Counted from the stretch's first letter, positions 22,790 through 34,662 are shown. The stretch is 64,000 bases of DNA from Babylonia areolata (GCF_041734735.1 NC_134891.1:13767078-13831077); one strand, 5' to 3'. Numbers and translations are program-made. The notes: generated by a model not told the origin, from the sequence alone.

Positions 22790-24140
22790 GCTCAGCCCTG
22801 CGGGATGAAATCCTTTCTCTTCTCCACAAAGAGGCCATACAGGAAGCTCCTCCTCTGTCATCAGGCTTCTTTGGCCACATCTTTGTCGTCCCCAAAGCCT
22901 CCGGCGGAGGGCGGCCGGTTTTAGACCTTTCTCCTCTAAACAAGGTTCTCCAGTACAAACCATTCCGCATGGAAACACCCGTGTCAATTAGGAACTCGAT
23001 CAGGCAAGGCGACTGGGCAGTCTCCATTGACCTCACGGGCACATACTTCCATATCCTGATTTCACCCCAGGGACCGCAAGTGGCTCCGCTTCTCATGGGA
23101 CGGCAAGTCCTTCCAGTTCAGAGCCCTTCAATTCGGCCTTGCGCCAGCCCCGTGGGTCTTCACCAGGGTGGTCAGGGAACTATGCCTAGCACTCAGGAGC
23201 AAGGGCATATGCCTGAGGGTCTACCTAGATGACTGGTTGATCTTAGCGGAGAGCAGGGCCCTATGCCAGCATCACCTGAACCTTGTCAGGAACCAGTGCC
23301 AATCACTGGGCTTTCTCATGAACGCAGAAAAGTCGGAACTGGAGCCCTCTCAGCAGTTCAGATTCCTGGGTATGGGGATCAATTTGATATAAGTGACCAT
23401 ACGTCCGGCCATGCCTCACCTCCACAGGCTACACAGCCTCCTCTCAGCTATCACAGGCAACCTCTGCATCTGCCAGGGAACTTGCCTCTCTGCTAGGCTT
23501 CATGGAGTCCCTCGCTGCACTAGTTCCGCTAGGGAGACTACACAAACGTCCATTTCAGTGACACTTCCAGGACAGGTGGTCCCAAGTCTTCACAGACATG
23601 GGACACCTGTATACCTCTGGGCACATGGTTCTCACAGTTGACCCAGCGATGGATGGACATGCAGTGGCTCAAAGCCAGGGTTCCGATCTTGAACCTAACA
23701 CCAGATGCAGAACTGTACACAGATGGTTCCAACATGGGCTGGGGTGCCCACATGGAGAACCACACAGCGTCGGGGACTTGGACCCCACAACAGCAGTTGT
23801 GGCACATCAGCAAGCTGGAGCTGGAGGCAGTCTTCCTGGCCCTCCAGCACTTCCTCCCCCAGGTCGATCATGCTTTGCACAGACAACACAATGGTAGCGT
23901 GTTATCTAAACAAACAGGGGGGGCACACTCACACCAGCTGTCCCTGTGTGTGGAGACAGTCCTCCTCTGGTGTCAAGAGCACAACATCCGCCTAACAGCA
24001 CGACATGTCCCAGGCAAGCTCAACATTCTCGCAGATTACCTCAGCAGATCCCACACCGTACTCCAAACAGAGTGGACCCTGTCACACTTGACACTTCAAC
24101 CGATCTGGGACCATTGGCACAAACCACATGTGGATCTCTA
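22790..24140 (+). pseudogene. DIRS-like fossil 1, reverse transcriptase and RNase H region
   Basis: Family landmarks are RPVLDLSPLN and SIDLTGTYFHI (RT motif A region), YLDDWLI (motif C, about 23220) and LYTDGSNMGWGAH (RNase H, about 23715), ending near PHVDL. This RT type is close to LTR-retrotransposon RT. Broken. Confidence 0.8.
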
Positions 24141-24144
24141 AGCC

Positions 24145-25155
24145 ACAAGATTCAACTTCCGCATTCCAACATACGTCGCCCCAGTCCCAGACCCAGAGCC
24201 CTGGACCATAGACGCTCTATCGATCAGCTGGTCCAACCTCTCGGGGTACGCCTTCCCTCCAGTTCCCATCATGGGAAAAGTCCTCAGAAAGGCAAGGCTG
24301 GAGAGTGCTGCCATGATTCTCATCGCACCACGCTGGCCAGCACAGCCGTGGTTCCCCGACCTGCTCCACCTCACTCACGTTCCCCCACTCCGCCTTCACA
24401 TTGGCAGACACTCTATAGTCCAGCCCCACTCAGGCATCCCTCACGGAAACCCAGAGGTCCTCAACCTGCACGCCTGGCTACTGTGCGGGAATCTCTGTCA
24501 GTACTAGGCGCCTCCGATGACACGACTGACCTTGTCTGCAGGTCACATCACAAAGGCACTCAAGGCGTTTACTCTGCACACTGGAACCGCTGGCTCTCCC
24601 GTTGCTCAACCCACTCAGTCAATCCCACACACTCATTCAGTATGGATCTCGCCAACTTTCTTGCCTTCCTCACCTCTCCAAAGGCCTCTCTGCCTCCGCG
24701 GTATGTGTCCATTGTGCTGCAATCAGCTCCACTCTTTGGCAACTGGGCGGGCCCTCTTTCTGAGATAAACCCTGCTCAGGGCACTGGTCCGATGGGCTTC
24801 CCTCAGACACACACATAAATCCCTTTGGACCCCTTCATGGGACCTTTTTCTGGTCCTACAATACCTCCACAAGGCTCCCTTCGAACCCCTTGCTATAGCT
24901 CTTTTCAGGCAGCTCTCCATGAAAACACTCTTTCTCATCTCACTAGCCTCAGGTAGGCAGTGTAGTGAGGTACATGCCCTCAGCGGCATCACACAAGATA
25001 TAGCCTTTGAGCCGGATGGATCTATCTCGCTCAGATTCCTCCCCAAATTTCTTGTCAAAAATCAAACTCCCAGTACACCCTCTCCCATACTTTTCATCAA
25101 ACCTCTCTCTTTTATACTGGTCCCTGACGACGAGGACAGATTCCTCTGCCCGGTC
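24145..25155 (+). pseudogene. DIRS-like fossil 1, linker and first part of tyrosine recombinase
   Basis: A segment typical of the RNase H to recombinase junction (RWPAQPWFPDLLHLTHVPP, about 24330) is followed by recombinase core sequence around ISLASGRQCSEVHAL (about 24940). It ends where the I-group LINE begins. Confidence 0.75.
25144..25155. repeat. Left copy of 12-bp target-site duplication
   Basis: CTCTGCCCGGTC, repeated at 31156-31167, brackets the 6.0-kb LINE. Confidence 0.93.
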
Positions 25156-25884
25156 CCTCCCGAAACCTGGAGGGGGTCAGGCTGGTGTTCTCCTGACCCA
25201 CTCCCGGGAGGGTCACTACCTTGTCGTGGTCGGGAGGCTTAGTGGCCAGTGATCGAGCGAGCTATGTCGGCGGGGGCATCAGTGCTTCTTGGGGTTTGGT
25301 GCTCTGGTCCCAGGTCTTAATTGACAGCCTACATAGCCATCGTAGCTGTTAGGGCTGAATAAGTGGTGGTTTTGTACTGATGCCCCTGATAGGGCTTCCC
25401 ATGCCGAACAGGTCGTGAGTGAGGCCCAAACTAAACGTGACCCACTGTCCCTTTCGCTATTCTTTGTTCTTCTTTTTACCGCCTCTTTTCTGTCCTCAGC
25501 TCCCCATCAAGCCTTCTTTTCCACATTCTTTTTTTCTCTGCGGCCTTCTTTAGGCCCGCCGTGTTTGCCGTGCGGCGCGACCTGTGATGGAGGGGAATGA
25601 GATCCTGGGGATTGAGAGAGCACGCTGCTGTCAACACATCCCTTTGGCTCGGACCTCTCCTAAGACAGGCGGCACACATTGGCCCGTGTGTGTCAATCGG
25701 CTACCCCTTCGTGGGGCTGGGTCAAGACTGGCAGTTTAGTGGCTGACGAAGGTAACCCCCGTAGTGCTCGGCTCTCTGTCCCCGGGAGTTGGGCATGATC
25801 GGGGGGGAGCACGTTGGAGCTGGGCTGCTGGTTGTATATCCCTCCCGAAACCTGGAAGGGGTCAAGCTGGTGTTCCCTTGACCC
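25156..25884 (+). promoter_or_regulatory. LINE 5' untranslated region with duplicated module
   Basis: 25156-25199 and 25841-25884 are near-identical (four mismatches in 44) and start cctcccgaaacctgg. LINEs carry internal promoters at their 5' ends, so a repeated 5' module may be a duplicated promoter unit. That role is inference. Confidence 0.5.
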
Positions 25885-25950
25885 TGGCCCCTAAGTTGGA
25901 CCCCATGGTGGGTGGGTAAGGGAGGGATGAATTCACATTTTTCTTTCAAC

Positions 25951-27236
25951 ATGAATCCTAAACAAACACCCCCCCCCCCAAACTCGGAAAAAGACGACGA
26001 CAGGGAACGGACGACTCAGACTCTGAGTCGGAGGTCATTGAGACCTCTGGTTTTTGGCCATCGTGGCTAGTGATGGAGGGCGCTGATGACGACAAGCCCT
26101 TGTCGGCTCTCAGCCCCTTCGCTGTCCAGAAGGGCTTTCAGTGTCTGGCAGGATCGCTCAGATCCATCAAGAGGCTGAGGAGCGGAGCGTTTTTAGTGCA
26201 GACAGAATCCAAAAGACAGACACAGCCCCTTCTCAAGGCGACCACTTTCGTGGATAGGGCGGTGAAGATTTCCCCTCACAAAGGTCTCAACTGCTCAAAG
26301 GGAGTCATCAGATGCCCGGAGTTGAAAGGTGTGTCTGAGGCCGAGATCAAGAGCGAGCTGTCCTCTCAGGGAGTGACCGATGTGTACAGGGTGACGGTGA
26401 GGAAGGGGTTGGACAGAGTCCCGACCAACACTTTCTTCCTCACCTTCTGCTGCCTGGATGTCCCCAAGCTAGTTAATGTCAGCCTGTACGTACCGTCCCC
26501 TCTGAGATGCTTTAAGTGTCAGAAATTCGGACACGTGAGAGACCGATGTAAGGAGGAAGAGGCGTGTGGCACCTGTTCGAAGGCGGCGCACCAGGGCGAT
26601 TGCGTCAGTGCAGCCCTGTGTGCGAACTGCGGAGGTGGCCACCCGTCCTCATCGAAGGACTGCCCCGCCTGGAAAAAAGAAAAACAAATCCAGAAAGTCA
26701 AGACAGAACAGAAAATTTCCTTCTTTGAGGCAAGGAAACAGGTGGAGGCCGCGTCGCCTAAGGCGTCGTATGCCTCTGTCGTCAGATCCAGGACGGTGGA
26801 CGTCGCGGTCCAGACGACGTCCACAGGAACGCAGACGGACGACTTAACCGCCTCGTCGGAACCGTTGGCCTTGGGTGGAGGCGCTGTGTCCACCCCTTCC
26901 CATCCTGCGCGGCAGTCCTCAGGGGCTGCTGGGTGGGAGAGAAAAGCCTCGGGCGGAGGCACGTTGTCCGCCTTCCGCCCCACCCCACCCCCCGGCCCCC
27001 CTCGCCCCGCCTCTCGTCTGCCTGGCCCTCGGGCTGGCGGAAGTGGCCGGAAGCCCCCCGCACCTCCAAAACTCAAGGAGGGGAGGGTTGCGGCCACGGC
27101 GGGATCGGGAGGGGCCGAGGTGGTGGATATTCCGACCCGGTCGGAACCCGAAAAATTTATGTCAAAAAACAAATACTCCATCCTGGCGGACCTTGAGCCA
27201 CCGCAAGTGGAGGAGCAGGGGGTAGCGATGGAATAG
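25951..27236 (+). CDS. I-group LINE ORF1, gag-like RNA-binding protein
   Basis: The uninterrupted frame runs from ATG at 26070 to 27236 (388 codons). The same frame is open further upstream (TDDSDSESEVIETSGFWPSW), so the true start is probably ATG 25951. That ATG is now out of frame because of an 11-base C run (25969-25979), whose length decides the frame. The protein has an N-terminal RRM-like block (SPFAVQKGFQCLAGSLRSIK, GAFLVQTESKRQ), then CCHC-type knuckles starting CFKCQKFGHVRDRC, CGTC and CANCGGGHPSSSKDC, then a Pro/Gly-rich tail. It would coat LINE RNA. It ends 35 bp before ORF2. Confidence 0.85.
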
Positions 27237-27271
27237 GCTGCTGCTTTATTTTTTTTTTAAAAACCTTTTTA

Positions 27272-30200
27272 ATGGCAGTGATCCACTGGAATATCCAGGG
27301 ATTCTATGCCAACTTCCAAGAACTCCAGCTGCTTTGTCGTGCTTTGAAACCTTCAGTGCTGGCACTGCAGGAGACTCTGCAAAGAGATGGCAAGGTTTTA
27401 TCTCTCTCTGGTTTTAACTCCGTTTTTAAACCCGCTCAACCGAAGCAAGAGGGGTTGACGGGAGGTGTCGCTCTTTTTATTCGAAAGTCCCTTTTATACA
27501 GTACAGTTCTTTTAAGCACCCCTTTACAGGCGGTGGCAGTCAGAGTCACGCTTGAGAAAACCATCACTGTCTGCTCTCTCTACCTTCCCCCTTCCGTCCG
27601 TGTTCTGAGGCAGGACCTCATGAACCTGGTCGACCAGCTCCCACGTCCGTTTTTACTGTTGGGCGACTTCAACGGACACTCCCCGCTCTGGGGAAGTGAG
27701 ATGACATCAGCCCGAGGTCTTCTCTTAGAAAACCTTCTCTCTGACATGGACTTGTGCTGTCTTAACGACAAGTCTCCCACTTACCTGCATCTGTCCTCTG
27801 GAAAGCTCTCGTGTTTAGATCTGTCGGTCTGCGATCCATCGTTGGTCCTGGACTACGAGTGGAAAGTGCACGACGATCTGCACGGGAGTGACCACTTTCC
27901 TGTCGTCCTCCGCCCCACAGATGGAGAAGGTGACTCTCTGCCTGACCGCCTGTACTACGACAAAGCAGACTGGAGTTTTTTTACCACCAAGATAAGAGCG
28001 GAGCTGCAGGAAGAAACAGTATTGAAAAGCAAGGACCCTGCTGACACTCTGACTTGGATCGTTTTAGATTGCGCCAAAGCAGCAGTCCCATCGTCTACCT
28101 CCAAGCCTCAGGTCCCTAGAACGCCCTGGTTTAACGCGGAATGTCGGGAGGCCCGCAAGTCTCGGAAGAGAGCGCAGCAACGCGTCTTTCGGAGACCGGA
28201 GACCGATAGCGTTCGAACCCATCAACAGCTGAGGGCGAAAGCCAGGTATGTTTTTAAAAAGAGCCAGAGGAAGTCATGGAGAGATTTCTGCTCTTCCTTA
28301 ACCTCCAACACACCCAAGAAGAAAGTGTGGAGGGTTTTAAAAAGAATTAAGGGCAAAAACGCATGCCCGACCTTCCACCATCTTAAACTTTCAGACGCTC
28401 TGGTCACAGAGAAGAAAGCAGTTGCCAATTTGCTTGCCTCCACAATAGAACAGAACTCGAGATCTGCTGACAAATCTGCTTGGTTTCTTAAAACCAAAAA
28501 CCTGTCAGAAAAAACACCATGTAACTTCTTTTCCGACAACACAGAGAATTACAACCTTCCTTTCACAATGAACGAACTTAAATCTGCCCTTCAGACCTGT
28601 ACGGATTCCTGTCCAGGAATGGACGAGGTCCATTATAAACTCCTAAAGCACCTTCCCCAAACCTGTCTGGACACCCTGCTTAAAGTTTATAACCACATCT
28701 GGGTCACAGGCTTCTTTCCACCCTCCTGGCGGAAAGCCCTCATAATCCCGCTGCCGAAACCGGGAAAAGACCCCTCGAACCCCTCCAACTACCGCCCAAT
28801 TGCACTGACCAGCTGCGTCTGCAAACTGATGGAGAAGATGGTCAACGGTAGACTGATGTGGAAACTAGAGACCGACGGCCTTCTGGCGAAAGAACAGTGC
28901 GGTTTCCGCAAGCATCGCTCTACCGTTGACCATCTGGTTCGTCTGGAAACCACGATAAGAAATGCTTTCGTCAACAAACAACATGTGGTGGCCATATTTT
29001 TTTACCTGGAGAAAGCTTACAATACCACGTGGAAATTTGGTATTCTTTCCGACTTGCACAAGCTCGGCTTCCGAGGACACCTGCCTCAGTTTATCCACAA
29101 TTTTTTACAAGACAGACAATTCCAGGTGAGAGTCGGCACCACCCTGTCCGACATTCACGAGCAGGAGCTGGGTGTCCCGCAGGGGAGCATCCTGTTGCCG
29201 GCTCTGTTCAGCATCAAAATTAATGACATCGTTCAATCCGTTCAGAAAGGATCGGACAGTTCGCTGTTCGTGGATGATTTTGCCTTATATGCAACCGGCA
29301 GCACGTACGCCAGCATCCAGCGACGGCTTCAGCTCTGCGTCAACAAAATCCAGTGTTGGGCAGAGGAGAATGGCTTCACATTTTCGTCCTCCAAAACTGA
29401 ATGCATCCACTTTCATAATTTTCGCCAATTCTATCAGGACCCTGAAATCCGTCTGGGAACATCCACCATCCCGGCGGTCAAGGAAGCCAGATTTCTAGGG
29501 GTCGTCTTCGATCAGAAGCTGAATTTTCTCAGCCACATTAAACAGCTGAAAATATCTTGCCTAAAAGCCCTGAACATCATCCGAGTTGTGGCACACACGA
29601 ACTGGGGTGCTGATAAGAGGACTCTCTTGCACCTCTACAGAGCCCTGGTCCGGTCCAAACTGGATTATGGAAGTGTTGTATACGGCTCGGCCAGACCGTC
29701 CTACCTGAAACTGTTGGACCCTGTACACCACCAAGGGCTCCGTCTCAGCTTAGGTGCTTTCCGCACCACCCCTGTGCACAGCCTGTACGCAGAGGCGGGG
29801 GAACCGCCTCTTTCCAACCGCAGACTGAAGCTGACCCTGAACTATTATTTGAAATTGTTTTCGGAACCTACAAACCCTGCTTACGACGCTGTATTCAACA
29901 ACCCTTTCGATAAGAAATTTACAGACAACCCAAACTGCATACCTCCTCTCGGACTCCGCATTCAGCCGCACTTGGAAAATGCCGATCTGGATGTCGGTGG
30001 CATCTCAGATTTCTCTAAGTTCCCTGACAGCCCCCCGTGGACCTTTACAACACCTGAGGTCCGATTCGATCTGGCCTCGTACCGTAAGGACACCACCAGT
30101 TCTCTGGCCTACAGAACCTACTTTTCGGAACTGTGCCACAAATTCCCCACTTTTCAAGGCATCTTCACTGACGGTTCCAAGTCAGAGGACGGAGTCGCCG

Positions 30201-30965
30201 CATCTGCGTTCTGTCCCGCCTTTCCTGACCGGCCCTCAACAGAACACATCCTGTCTGACAGCTCGGTATACACCGCGGAACTGACCGCACTGGTCCTGGG
30301 GTTAAAAATGGTTCTCTCTTCCAAACAGAAGAGATTCATGATCTTTTCCGACTCCTTATCAGCCCTGGAGGCGATCGCCTGCAGGAATATAACTCATCCC
30401 AAACTGCTGGAATTTTATGAAACTTTTACTCTCGCAACGAAGAAAGGATACGAGGTTGTGTTGGCCTGGGTTCCCGGACATGTTGGCATTTGTGGTAACG
30501 AAAGGGCGGACCTGCTGGCCAGGAACGCTGTAAAGAAAGAATTGTCCAGATCCTTGGTACCCTATACAGACATGAAGCGGAAGGTCAATACTTACGTTAA
30601 GGATCTTTGGCAAGAGAAGTGGAACACCCAGACGGACAACAAGCTCTTCCAGATCCGTCCGGACCTAAAAGAGACCCTCCCTTCAGGGGTGAAGAACAGA
30701 AAGGAGGAATCTGTGCTGTGCAGACTGCGTACGGGGCACACTTTTTTTTACTCATTCTTACTTGTTGAAGGGGGAGGAGGCCCCTCGATCCGTTTCCTGT
30801 GACGAGCCTCTCACCGTGAAACACGTGCTCCTTGACTGTTGGGATCTGCATGACGTTAAATGCAGACATTACACGGCGGTTTCTTTGAAGACTTTGTTTC
30901 GTGATGTCCCTCCGTGGGCGCTGATGGACTTCTTAAAAGAAGTGAACCTTTTTAACCAGATTTGA
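27272..30965 (+). CDS. I-group LINE ORF2: endonuclease, reverse transcriptase, RNase H
   Basis: The main frame, 27272-30802, has 1,176 codons. APE endonuclease (residues about 1-215) has IHWNIQG, LQET, GDFNGHSPLWGS, LDLS and GSDHFPV, all expected catalytic positions. RT (about 450-760) has PLPKPGKDPSNPSNYRPIAL, GVPQGSILLPALF and motif C FVDDFALY. In motif A the usual FFDLEKAYD reads FFYLEKAYN, so both Asp are replaced. RNase H (about 960-1090) keeps FTDGS, AELTAL, FSDSLSAL and HVGICGNERAD. A T run near 30740 shifts the frame, and the natural C-terminus (EPLTVKHVLLDCWDLHD...) lies in another frame to 30965. The motif A change predicts inactive RT. Confidence 0.9.
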
Positions 30966-31155
30966 AGGTTTTAAACTATGGAAATTTTTTTTTTAACTTT
31001 GGAGTGGAAAGTTTGAAGTGGTGACTCGTTTTAATTGTTGGTTTGTTTTTTTGTTGTTTTTTTTTCTAGCCTTGTAGTAGTAATTGACGCGGCGATAGCC
31101 TTGAGATGGCCTTAGTGGTCGGCGAGGCTCTAAGCACCATAATTTCATTTCATTT

Positions 31156-31167
31156 CTCTGCCCGGTC
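31156..31167. repeat. Right copy of 12-bp target-site duplication
   Basis: CTCTGCCCGGTC, as at 25144-25155. DIRS-like recombinase sequence resumes here. Confidence 0.93.
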
Positions 31168-31536
31168 AGGGCCCTGCCCGTATACCTCAAAAGGTCGCGT
31201 CCCTTCCGATTGTCCAAACGACGCCTCTTCATTAGCTGGAACCTGGACCATCCATGTGACATTAGGAAGACGTGTCTGTCTCGATGGATAGTCAATGTGA
31301 TTAAAGGTGCGTATGCAGACGCAGGGTTGAGAGTTGATGCCTCCTCAGCCAGAGCACATGAAGTCAGAGCATGGTCCTCTTCTCTTGCCTTAGCCCACTC
31401 AGCATGGCTGCAAGACATCATGGATGCTGCCTACTGGAGAAACCCTGCCACCTTCATCAACTTCTACCTGAGAGATGTCGCATGCCTGTGGGATGATGGA
31501 TCAAGAGGCATCGCTTCTGTTGTGGTTGCACACTAG
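31168..31536 (+). pseudogene. DIRS-like fossil 1, C-terminal part of tyrosine recombinase
   Basis: Contains HEVRAWSSSLA (the H-x-x-R part of the tyrosine recombinase active site) and FINFYLRD with the candidate nucleophilic Tyr. Both are standard for DIRS-type recombinases. Separated from its first part by the LINE. Confidence 0.8.
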
Positions 31537-31591
31537 GCCATTGCAGCACACAGACATTAGAACAGGTGAGCCCTCCACCATGTCACGCTAT

Positions 31592-31955
31592 TCTGCACTA
31601 GTGGGTCACAGTTAAGTATGTGTAATTAAAAGGAAATTTTCTTCCTAAAATTACGTTTAAATAACATACTTACCGTGACCCAAATTTAAGACCCTCCCGT
31701 CCACTCCGCTTCCTGTTCTCCCTGCATGCTGCGCTGGCTACGGCATATTGCCGCCAAAAGAGGGCACTAGTCAGGGGGGCACAGGGGAGGTTACCTACTT
31801 CCGGGGGGTTATCGGCCGTAGCTACTTTCGTTTTCTCCACATGGGTGGATAGTAGTTTGCACAGGACAGGAATGTCAGACCCCTGCCGGAGTCTGCACTA
31901 GTGGGTCACGGTAAGTAAGTTATTTAAACGTAATTTTAGGAAGAAAATTTCCTTT
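31592..31955 (+). repeat. DIRS-like fossil 1, right terminal repeat complex
   Basis: Inverted arms of 53 bp (31629-31681 and 31903-31955, about one mismatch) flank the right copy of the long inverted repeat. A short unit, tctgcactagtgggtcac, occurs in direct orientation at 31592 and 31892. Confidence 0.9.
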
Positions 31956-31956
31956 T

Positions 31957-32655
31957 TTCTGAAAAGTAACTGAGAAAATTGTCCTTGCTCAGTTCGTGAC
32001 CACCTCAGTACCAGTAACTTAAATTACCCATTTCAGTCTGCTTACTGCATCGGTCATAGCACTGAGACAGCCCATCTCAAAATTGCGAATGATTTATTAA
32101 CTTCTCTTGACAACAGCGAAATCTCTTTTCTCCCTCCTTGATCTTTTAGCCGCCTTTGATACTGTTGATCATCAGATTCTCCTCACTGTCTGAATCGCAC
32201 TTTTGGAATCTGCGATCTTGCTTTCTCATGGTTCCACTTTTATCTTATCTGTCTGACCAGTCCAATGTTGTTTCTGTTTGCGGTCTTTCATCCTCGCCTT
32301 CCAACATACAGTTTGGTGTGCCACAAGGCTCTGTGCTTGGGCCAATTCTGTTTGTTCTCTTTTCACAACTGATTTCCACCATTTGTGAGTGAGTGAATTT
32401 TGATAGTTTCAGGATATGTTTGTGGTATTTTTTGATTGTGTACTATTTACAATTGTGTGCTATGACTTGTGTGTGTGCATGCGCATGTGCTTATGCGTAT
32501 TGTGTGGGGGGTGGATGAATAAATTTCAGTGATGTTTGGTATCTTGTGTTCAATTATTCCTTTTTGATATTTACATAGGTGTTCTGTTTGTAAATGCCTA
32601 GGGCTTACTTTCAAGATTAGGCATAAATGCTCATGATAATAATGATAATAAAGCA
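31957..32655 (+). pseudogene. L2-type LINE, right half
   Basis: Continues the L2 at 19945-20200: DHLSTSNL, PFQSAYCIGHSTETAHLKI, LLDLLAAFDTVDHQILL (motif A) and GVPQGSVLGPILFVLF, in shifting frames. It then jumps to a 3' region with GT-rich sequence and an ATAATGATAATAA tail, so the downstream RT and C-terminus are deleted. Confidence 0.82.
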
Positions 32656-33069
32656 GGCTTTCAAAATACTTTTTTTTTTTTTAATGCTCATGGAACCTCT
32701 GTTATAAAAATAGATTTTTTCTTCAGTATTTTCTCACTGAACAAAAAATCCAAGGTACTGAGTTCAAATTCACAATTTGAACTTTTATTGAGAAGGCAAT
32801 CATTTTTCTTTTATCTGAACTAGAATTCACTGTACTGTGTCAAAAACAACATTTTCAGTGCTGTGAATAAAAACATAACTATATTTCCTGATTGATCACA
32901 ACAAATCACATACACCACAACAAACTTCTTGTTCTGCAGAAAAATACAACAGTTTACAAAGTAAACACTATTGTAGCATCCCAAGGATAGAAAAGTGTAA
33001 ATTATTCACAAACTATTGCAAGTTTTTTTTGTTTGCTTTTTAAACAATATATGTGTTGATATTTTTTTT
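32656..33069. other. AT-rich spacer, nothing recognised
   Basis: No open frame with family features. T runs are present. Confidence 0.5.
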
Positions 33070-34400
33070 ACTACTAATGATAATAATGATGTACATTTAT
33101 ATAGTGCCCTTTCTTTCCAAGAGCTCAGGGCACTTTACATGAAAGAAAAATATTACAAGTTACATAAAACATTGATGACCACACTTTCTCAAAACCCCTC
33201 CATCCCTCCACACACACTCTCCCTTTCCCACAACAAGGAAGCTGAGAGTGCTTATAGATAGGTTTTAAAAAGATGAGTTTTTAGTGATGAGCGAAAAGTA
33301 GAGATAGAATCAGATGCACAGATATTATGAGGAAGGTTGTTCCAGATGTGAAGAGCAGCAAAGAAGAAAGAACTTTCACCACAGGTTCTTGTATTGACAC
33401 GAGAAGTTTCAAAAGATAAAAGTCAGAGGAAGAGCGAAGATTTCTTGTGGGAGTGTAAACACTGATAAGGTCAGAGAGATATGTAGGTCCTGCAGAGTGG
33501 AAAGCAGAATAGCAGAGACACGCAACTTTGTATTTGATTCTCGCTTCAGTGTGGAGCCAATGCAGAGTGTGAAGGTGAGGAGAAATGTGATCAGTTCGTG
33601 GGACTCTGAGAGTCAGATGGGCAGCATTGTTTTGAAGTTTTTGAATTCGCTGAAGAATATTACATGGACAACCTGTGAGAAGAGAATTACAGTAGTCAAT
33701 TCGTGACAGCACAAAAGCAGAAATAAGAGTTTTAGTAGTTTCAACAGAAAGGTGCTGACAGATACAGTTGATGCGACAAAGTTCACAATTGACTATGTGT
33801 ATCAGATTTACTACCTGAGCATGCATGCTGAGGTTTGAGCCAAGAATGACTCCAAGGTTCCTTGCTGATTTAGAAAACTGAACTGTGGCATCACCAACCA
33901 CAATAGAGGCAGGAAAAGAAGTAGATGTGGACATTCTTGCAGAGGAAATAATCATAACTTCTGTTTTGTCATCATTTAACTTTAGTTTGTTGAATGTCAT
34001 CCAGGATTTAACATCAAGAATACAATCCTGCATTGACAGAATAAGACTGTGTACTTGGTTTGGTTCTGCAGACTTTTGTAGCTGAAACAAACAAAATGGG
34101 GCCCCGGACAGAGCCTTGTGGCCCACCATAGGAGATCAGGGTTCGATCAGACTTAAAGTTATTAATAGAGACAATCTGGAAGCGATTGGATAGGTGTGAA
34201 GAAAACCAATTCAGAACTGTTGAGGGAATCCCAAAAACATGTTCAAGTCTGGAAAGGACTATACTGTGGTCTGTTGTGTCAAACGCAGCCAACAGATCAA
34301 GCAAAAATAACACAGACCTTCATAAACAGACAGTAACAGGTCATTGATTACTTTCAGCAAAGCAGTTTCAGTGCTATTCCTGCCCCATGAATACGACCCC
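33070..34400 (-). pseudogene. L2-type LINE, inverted relative to the L2 just upstream
   Basis: Minus-strand landmarks: STETALLKVINDLL (about 34370), LLDLLAAFDTTDHSIVL (motif A, about 34300), GGPQGSVRGPILFV (about 34110), KLKLNDDKTEVMII, LSRIDYCNSLLTGCP and LHWLHTEARIKYKVACLCY (about 33530). The 3' end at 33070-33140 has the TTATTATCATT and tttatatagtgccctttc tail. It is 5'-truncated, with frame changes near 34,100 and near the C-terminus. Dead copy. Confidence 0.87.
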
Positions 34401-34409
34401 TGGAGTTTC

Positions 34410-34662
34410 CTTTGGAATCAAGTAAAGAAATGGGTGACATCAGAGAAGATGAAAAAGTACTTCTTTTTGAAAAGTCAACTCCAGTGCTGCCTCCACCGTC
34501 AACAGATTATCCGGTTGTGCCAGTTTGGTCACCAAAAGAACTAAATTGTAAGCTGTGATACTGCAACATGGGTGTTGAAAGGAAAATATATACAAAGTGT
34601 CAAACTTGTGATAAGCATTTTTGTTTCAAAGCAGACAGAAATTGTCTCCTTCAAGCCCATCA
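34410..34662 (+). pseudogene. piggyBac transposase C-terminal Cys-rich remnant
   Basis: Plus-strand reading CKLCYCNMG...YTKCQTCDKHFCFKADRNCLLQAH fits the C-terminal cysteine-rich domain of piggyBac-type transposases (pattern CxxC...C..C...C....C...H). No catalytic part or ends were seen. The alternative is an unrelated zinc-binding fragment. Confidence 0.5.

Larger units (their letters stand above)
25156..31155 (+). mobile_element. Full-length I-group LINE (Nimb-like), 6.0 kb, two ORFs
   Basis: Exactly 6,000 bp between 12-bp target duplications. It has a 5' untranslated region (25156-25950) with a duplicated 44-bp module, ORF1 with CCHC knuckles, ORF2 with endonuclease, RT and RNase H, and a 3' region ending in an ATTTC-type tail. 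Length, intact ends and only small coding lesions suggest a fairly recent insertion into the recombinase region of DIRS-like fossil 1. A 5'-truncated sister copy lies at 52015-54520. Confidence 0.9.
20201..31956 (+). mobile_element. DIRS-like tyrosine-recombinase retrotransposon fossil 1, carrying a LINE
   Basis: Parts in order: left inverted repeat, gag-like region, RT plus RNase H, tyrosine recombinase, right inverted repeats. About 5.7 kb is its own, and the rest is the I-group LINE at 25156-31155. It lies inside an L2 LINE without an obvious target duplication, as expected for recombinase-mediated insertion. The terminal repeats differ by only a few per cent, so it is not extremely old. 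It is broken, with roughly five to ten breaks besides the LINE insertion. The 55078-56780 region is related. Confidence 0.85.

Noticed and set aside
26519-27181. 220-codon minus-strand frame opposite LINE ORF1
   Set aside because: Shadow of GC-rich ORF1; no domain, and zinc knuckles read correctly on the plus strand.
31592-31955. A separate small DNA transposon with terminal inverted repeats
   Set aside because: The inner sequence is the inverse of the DIRS-like left end and a second DIRS family has the same layout, so it is the right terminus of the fossil.
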